From contig JBOICV010000057.1 of the NCBI GenBank assembly GCA_050740255.1, positions 1-59,440 on the forward strand: DNA of 59,440 nt, in the 5' to 3' direction. The notes beneath the pieces were generated by a model. The model made no database searches. It saw only the letters and a program-made list of their open reading frames with translations, and was not told the DNA's origin. This DNA is from JBOICV01 sp050740255. Lineage in GTDB: Bacteria; Pseudomonadota; Gammaproteobacteria; Nevskiales; JBOICV01. Shown here in pieces: positions 56,201 to 59,440 of this stretch. The stretch's first letter is position 1, and each line of letters starts with the position of its first letter. Made by a program: the position numbers and the translations under genes.

Positions 56201-56521
56201 CTAAGCCTGACCGGCGGGGATGCGGACCACGAGTCCGTCAATCTCGTCCGTGACCTTGATCTGACAGGAGAGCCGGCTGAGCGGGCCGGGCTCGATCGCA
56301 CCCTCGAGCATGTCGCGTTCGGTTTGCTCGCTGGGGGATAGCCGTCCATACCAGGCCTCATCCACATATACATGGCAGGTGGCGCAACTACAGGAGCCAC
56401 CGCACTCGCCGATGATGCCGCGGATCATGTCGCCGGTTGCGGCCTCCATCACAGTACGTCCGACCGGGACATCTACGATCTGCGCCTCGCCGGTGTGCTG
56501 GATGAAGGTAATTTTCGGCAT
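56201..56521 (-). CDS. [2Fe-2S] ferredoxin, adrenodoxin/putidaredoxin type
   Basis: 106 residues. The cluster ligands are Cys40, Cys46, Cys49 and Cys86 (CGGSCSCATC and LSCQIK), with the C-x5-C-x2-C spacing of vertebrate-type ferredoxins that serve P450s or Rieske oxygenases. ATG 56521 lies two bases after the reductase stop. With the adjacent reductase it forms a complete electron chain; no P450 is present in the window, so KshA or a distant enzyme may be the acceptor. Confidence 0.92.
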   Translation of the reverse strand: MPKITFIQHTGEAQIVDVPVGRTVMEAATGDMIRGIIGECGGSCSCATCHVYVDEAWYGRLSPSEQTERDMLEGAIEPGPLSRLSCQIKVTDEIDGLVVRIPAGQA

Positions 56522-56523
56522 GT

Positions 56524-57762
56524 TCAAGCAGCTGGCAGCAAGGACTTCAACGGCACAGCTTCATCGGCCAGGCTCGCGGGATCGAGTGCGGTACGCGAGG
56601 CGACTAGTTTCTTGGCCAGCATGAAATCCTGCGGCCGGCTGACCGTATCCACCGCAATCAGATGCCCCTCTTTCAGATAAAACGCCGCAAACGCGCGCTT
56701 CGCCGGATCACCGCGCAGCACGAATTGATCGAAGCCGGTCGACAAACCGACCATTTGCAACTTCAGGTCATATTGATCCGACCAGAACCACGGCACCGCC
56801 CGATAGGGATCTGTCTTGCCGAATAGAGTGTGCGCAGCCGCGCGCCCCTGTTCCATCGCATTCTGCACCGATTCGAGTCGCACCCGCCGCCCCGCGAAAT
56901 CACTGGGATGATTGGTGCAGTCGCCGGCCGCAACGATGTCCGGGTCGGAGGTACGGGTGTATTCATCCACGATGATGCCATTGTCCACCGCCAGCCCCGC
57001 TTCCTGCGCGAGTTCGGTATTTGGAACAATGCCCACGCCCACCACGATGAAATCGGTTTCGATACGCGAGCCATCACCCAGCACGACGTGCGTGACCTGC
57101 GGCTCGCCTTCCAGCGCGGTGACCTGCGCGCCCGTGCGCAAATCCACGCCGGCTTCGCGATGTGCACGCTCAAAAAAGGCTGATACTTCCGGCGCCGTAA
57201 CGCGGGCCAGCACCCGCGGCAGACCCTCCAGCACCGTGACCTTGAGACCCAGCTTCACGAGCACTGCCGCAGCTTCGAGCCCGATAAAGCCGCCGCCCAC
57301 AATGACCACGCGAGCACCGGGTTTACGGTAGGCATGGATGCCTTGCACATCCGCAATCGTGCGCAACAGGAAAACGTTCGGACGGTTTGCTCCGGGCAGA
57401 TTCAGCGCCCTCGCCCGGCCGCCAGTCGCAAGCGCCAGCTTGTCGTAGGCAAAGCTGCGGCCGTCAGCCAATTGGACTTTTTTACCGGCGCGGTCTATCC
57501 GTTCAACCCGCGCATCGCCCATGAATTCTATGCCGGCCTTGTCCAGATTTGGCCGCTGCATCAGATACAGGCTGTCTTCGCCGACGCTGCCGGCCAGGTA
57601 GGCCTTCGACAGCGGCGGACGTTTGTACGGGATGTAGGGTTCCTCACCCAGAATCAGCGCGCGGCCGGTGTGGCCCAGCTTGCGCAGTTCGATGGCGACT
57701 TCCCCGCCCGCCTGGCCAGCGCCGACGACTACGACGGTTTGCGTCGCTGAGGAATCACTCAT
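56524..57762 (-). CDS. FAD-dependent ferredoxin reductase
   Basis: 412 residues of the putidaredoxin-reductase type. VVVGAGQAGGEVA binds FAD, YKRPPLSKAYL is the conserved region next to the flavin, VVIVGGGFIGLEAAAVL binds NAD(P), and DIVAAGDCTNHPS is the second FAD motif. It passes electrons from NAD(P)H to the ferredoxin encoded two bases downstream. It is the first gene of a three-gene minus-strand set ended by the serine hydrolase. Confidence 0.92.
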   Translation of the reverse strand: MSDSSATQTVVVVGAGQAGGEVAIELRKLGHTGRALILGEEPYIPYKRPPLSKAYLAGSVGEDSLYLMQRPNLDKAGIEFMGDARVERIDRAGKKVQLADGRSFAYDKLALATGGRARALNLPGANRPNVFLLRTIADVQGIHAYRKPGARVVIVGGGFIGLEAAAVLVKLGLKVTVLEGLPRVLARVTAPEVSAFFERAHREAGVDLRTGAQVTALEGEPQVTHVVLGDGSRIETDFIVVGVGIVPNTELAQEAGLAVDNGIIVDEYTRTSDPDIVAAGDCTNHPSDFAGRRVRLESVQNAMEQGRAAAHTLFGKTDPYRAVPWFWSDQYDLKLQMVGLSTGFDQFVLRGDPAKRAFAAFYLKEGHLIAVDTVSRPQDFMLAKKLVASRTALDPASLADEAVPLKSLLPAA

Positions 57763-57854
57763 ACGGCGGGGATGGGGTGGCGAGGAGCGGGCATTCTAGT
57801 ACCTAACACTTGAACAACATCAGCCGTTTGCAGTAACTGCGGGGTGCTGAGCCC

Positions 57855-58280
57855 TTACTGACCCCGGTAAGTGACCCAGTTCTTCTCGGTCTCGCGCAGG
57901 CGGACCTCGTGCAGCAAGTCGCCAAAACGCTCATGCAAAACCTTCCAGAACAGCACGACGAGGTTTTCCGCGGTCGGATTGATGCCACGGCATAGCGGCG
58001 AATCGTGATTCAGATGGCGCTGATCCACGTCCTCCAGAATCAGCTCGTGGGTGGCGTCGCGGATCTCGGTGATATTGACGATGATGCCGGTCTTCGGATC
58101 CACTGGCCCGAGCAGCGTGACTTCCAGCACGTAGTTATGGCCATGGCCGTAGTCGTAAGCGCAGGGCCCGTACAGCGCGCGATTCTCCGCATCCGACAAC
58201 TGCTCGGACCAGAGCCGATGGGCAGCCGCGAAGGTCTCGCGCCGCGTCAGATAAACCCGAGGAGCCGATTTAATCGTCAT
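57855..58280 (-). CDS. 6-pyruvoyl-tetrahydropterin synthase / QueD family
   Basis: 141 residues. The zinc ligands are His21 (FAAAHRL), His46 and His48 (YGHGHNY), and Cys40 is the catalytic cysteine. The spacing C-x5-HGHNY, the preceding LSDAENRALYG, and PVDPKTGIIVNITEIRDA are closer to eukaryotic-type PTPS than to E. coli QueD, which has C-x3-HGH. TAENL and Glu130 are conserved. Its start overlaps the upstream SDR by 11 bases. It may make 6-pyruvoyl- or 6-carboxy-tetrahydropterin; the neighbour favours a biopterin-like product. Confidence 0.84.
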   Translation of the reverse strand: MTIKSAPRVYLTRRETFAAAHRLWSEQLSDAENRALYGPCAYDYGHGHNYVLEVTLLGPVDPKTGIIVNITEIRDATHELILEDVDQRHLNHDSPLCRGINPTAENLVVLFWKVLHERFGDLLHEVRLRETEKNWVTYRGQ

Positions 58281-58959
58281 TGCAATGCACCTCGATGATC
58301 GTACCCGTCAGAGCACCCGCTTGGGCACGATCCAGCAGAAATTCTACCGTTGGCGCGATATCGTCGGGGATTGTCTTGGGTGTAAATCCCAGTGCATCCA
58401 TCATGGCCGTGCGCATCGCGCCAGGCGCCACGGCGTTGACGCGGATATTCTGCGCCTTCCCTTCCAGTGCCAGTGCCTCCGTCATTCCGACGACTGCATG
58501 CTTGGACGACGCATAGGCGGCGAAACCGGGGAATTTCTGCAGGCCCCGGATACCCGCCAGTGAAGATACATTGACGATATCGCCGGCGATGCCAGCCTCG
58601 CGCCAAAGCCGCATTGCTGAGGCGCAGGCGTGGAAGGTGCCGGCGACATTGATCGCATACACCTGGGCGAAGCGTTCGGCTGTGAGCGTGTCGAAAACAC
58701 TGCCCTGGCCCAAGGTGGCTGCACAGCACACCAAGCCGTCAGGTCGGAAATCACGTATGGCGGATTCGACCGCGGCGGCATCCGCCACATCCAAAGCATA
58801 AACCCGCGCCTCACCCAGCTCCGACGCGCTTGCTTTCAGCTTCTTCGCATCCCGGCCGGCCAGCGCCACCCGCCAACCCCGGGCAGACAGCCGGCGCGCG
58901 ACCGCCGCACCCAGTCCAGAGCCCCCGCCGGTGATGAATATCGCTCGTGATTCCTTCAT
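58270..58959 (-). CDS. short-chain dehydrogenase, possible pterin reductase
   Basis: 229 residues, short for an SDR. TGGGSGLG at 10-17, a basic AGRD at 34-37 that suits NADPH, CCAA replacing NNAG, Ser132/133, Tyr149 and Lys153. Overlap by 11 bases with the PTPS/QueD gene suggests a joint pathway, and a sepiapterin-reductase-like or dihydropterin-reductase role is possible. Sequence alone also fits a general carbonyl reductase. Confidence 0.84.
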   Translation of the reverse strand: MKESRAIFITGGGSGLGAAVARRLSARGWRVALAGRDAKKLKASASELGEARVYALDVADAAAVESAIRDFRPDGLVCCAATLGQGSVFDTLTAERFAQVYAINVAGTFHACASAMRLWREAGIAGDIVNVSSLAGIRGLQKFPGFAAYASSKHAVVGMTEALALEGKAQNIRVNAVAPGAMRTAMMDALGFTPKTIPDDIAPTVEFLLDRAQAGALTGTIIEVHCNDD

Positions 58960-59006
58960 ATATAGACTTTAGCGCGCTGCGGCGACTTGTGAAGCCGCGA
59001 AAAACA

Positions 59007-59440
59007 TCAATGCGGGCGGGCGTAGCCCAGCGTTTTCAGTGCAGCGGTGATCTCGTCAAGTATCTTGGGATCGTCAATCGTGGCGGGCGCGGTGAAAGGT
59101 TGGCTATCCGCAATCGCGCGCATGGTCGAGCGCAATACCTTGCCGGAACGGGTCTTGGGCAGGCGGGCGACCACGCACGCCTGCTTGAACGCGGCGACGG
59201 CGCCGATTTGCTGACGCACGCGATTCACCAGTTCCGCGACGATCTCATGGTGCGGACGCTGTACGCCAGACTTGAGTACCACCAACCCGACTGGTAACTG
59301 GCCTTTCATCTGATCTGCCGCACCGATCACCGCGCATTCGGCCACGTCGGGATGCCCGGCGAGGACCTCCTCCATCCCGCCCGTCGAGAGTCGATGCCCG
59401 GCGACGTTGATGATGTCGTCGATGCGACTCATGATGTACA
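59007..59440 (-). CDS. prpE: acyl-CoA synthetase C-terminus, propionyl-CoA synthetase type (partial)
   Basis: The gene runs off the right edge, and only about 144 C-terminal residues are seen. SRIDDIINVAGHRLSTGGMEE is the hinge and start of the C-terminal domain, and LPKTRSGKVLRSTMR contains the catalytic lysine of AMP-forming acyl-CoA synthetases. PATIDDPKILDEITAAL and the lack of the acetyl-CoA synthetase end favour PrpE. It would activate propionate, a product of sterol side-chain and ring degradation. The ATG at 59432 is internal, since the frame continues upstream. Confidence 0.82.
   Translation of the reverse strand, partial: YIMSRIDDIINVAGHRLSTGGMEEVLAGHPDVAECAVIGAADQMKGQLPVGLVVLKSGVQRPHHEIVAELVNRVRQQIGAVAAFKQACVVARLPKTRSGKVLRSTMRAIADSQPFTAPATIDDPKILDEITAALKTLGYARPH

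Noticed and set aside
1..59440. Search for CRISPR arrays, tRNA or rRNA genes, integrases and transposases
   Set aside because: No regularly spaced direct repeats, tRNA cloverleaf or mobile-element protein was recognised; the repeats present are short interspersed palindromes.

Overview
The window is GC-rich, densely coded chromosomal DNA from a Gram-negative proteobacterium. Lipoprotein signals, large outer-membrane-barrel candidates, a WS/DGAT wax-ester synthase and REP-type palindromes fit a gammaproteobacterium, but no ribosomal or marker gene allows a firm placement. I see no rRNA, tRNA, CRISPR array, phage gene, integrase or transposase.

The main theme is catabolism of a steroid or similar polycyclic substrate. 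Recognisable parts are a KstD-type 3-ketosteroid dehydrogenase (10875-12587), an HsaA-type flavin monooxygenase (12725-13927), a KshA-type Rieske oxygenase (14173-15288), a classical ketosteroid isomerase (15898-16281), and a tight hsaD-hsaE-hsaG-hsaF block (34119-37810) that takes a meta-cleavage product to pyruvate and an acyl-CoA. A flavin reductase-MarR fusion (49086-50090) is a candidate HsaB partner. A ferredoxin/ferredoxin-reductase pair (56201-57762) could feed an oxygenase. The ring-cleaving dioxygenase (HsaC) and a KshB-type reductase are not in the window. Seven short-chain dehydrogenases, four NTF2-fold proteins, an enoyl-CoA hydratase, a sulfotransferase and the end of a propionyl-CoA synthetase add to the catabolic picture.

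Layout. 0.1-6.3 kb: a plus-strand run of two SDRs, a methyltransferase, an NHL lipoprotein, a crotonase and a TolB-like lipoprotein. 6.4-8.1 kb: a desaturase and a small membrane protein, divergent. 8.2-13.9 kb: a minus-strand catabolic operon reading hsaA, kstD, a DUF1295 (5-alpha-reductase fold) protein, a carboxymuconolactone-decarboxylase-like protein and an SDR, divergent from kshA. 15.3-19.6 kb: NTF2 proteins, a LuxR-type regulator, a membrane HExxH protein and a divergent SDR. 19.7-33.9 kb: a mostly extracytoplasmic island with secreted beta-propellers, metallohydrolase lipoproteins, a cupredoxin-like protein, multi-pass membrane proteins, two tandem LolA-like proteins, and a four-gene chain (SDR, DUF3604, parvulin, HupE/UreJ) joined by ATGA overlaps. 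34.1-38.8 kb: the lower meta-cleavage operon. 38.9-43.1 kb: a TetR repressor with two palindromic operators, a small membrane protein, and a histidine kinase/tandem-receiver pair. 43.2-47.1 kb: DUF1214, sulfotransferase, SDR and EthD. 47.1-52.2 kb: two paralogous DUF1302 proteins around the flavin reductase. 52.5-59.4 kb: WS/DGAT, hydrolases, the ferredoxin system, a PTPS/SDR pair and the 3' end of prpE.

Several families of short palindromic repeats lie between genes. In three places they reach into coding sequence: the N-terminus of the parvulin, the start of the multi-pass membrane protein at 19.7 kb, and the interior of one NTF2 gene. Many genes use GTG or TTG starts supported by good Shine-Dalgarno sequences. 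All functions are inferred from sequence motifs read by eye.
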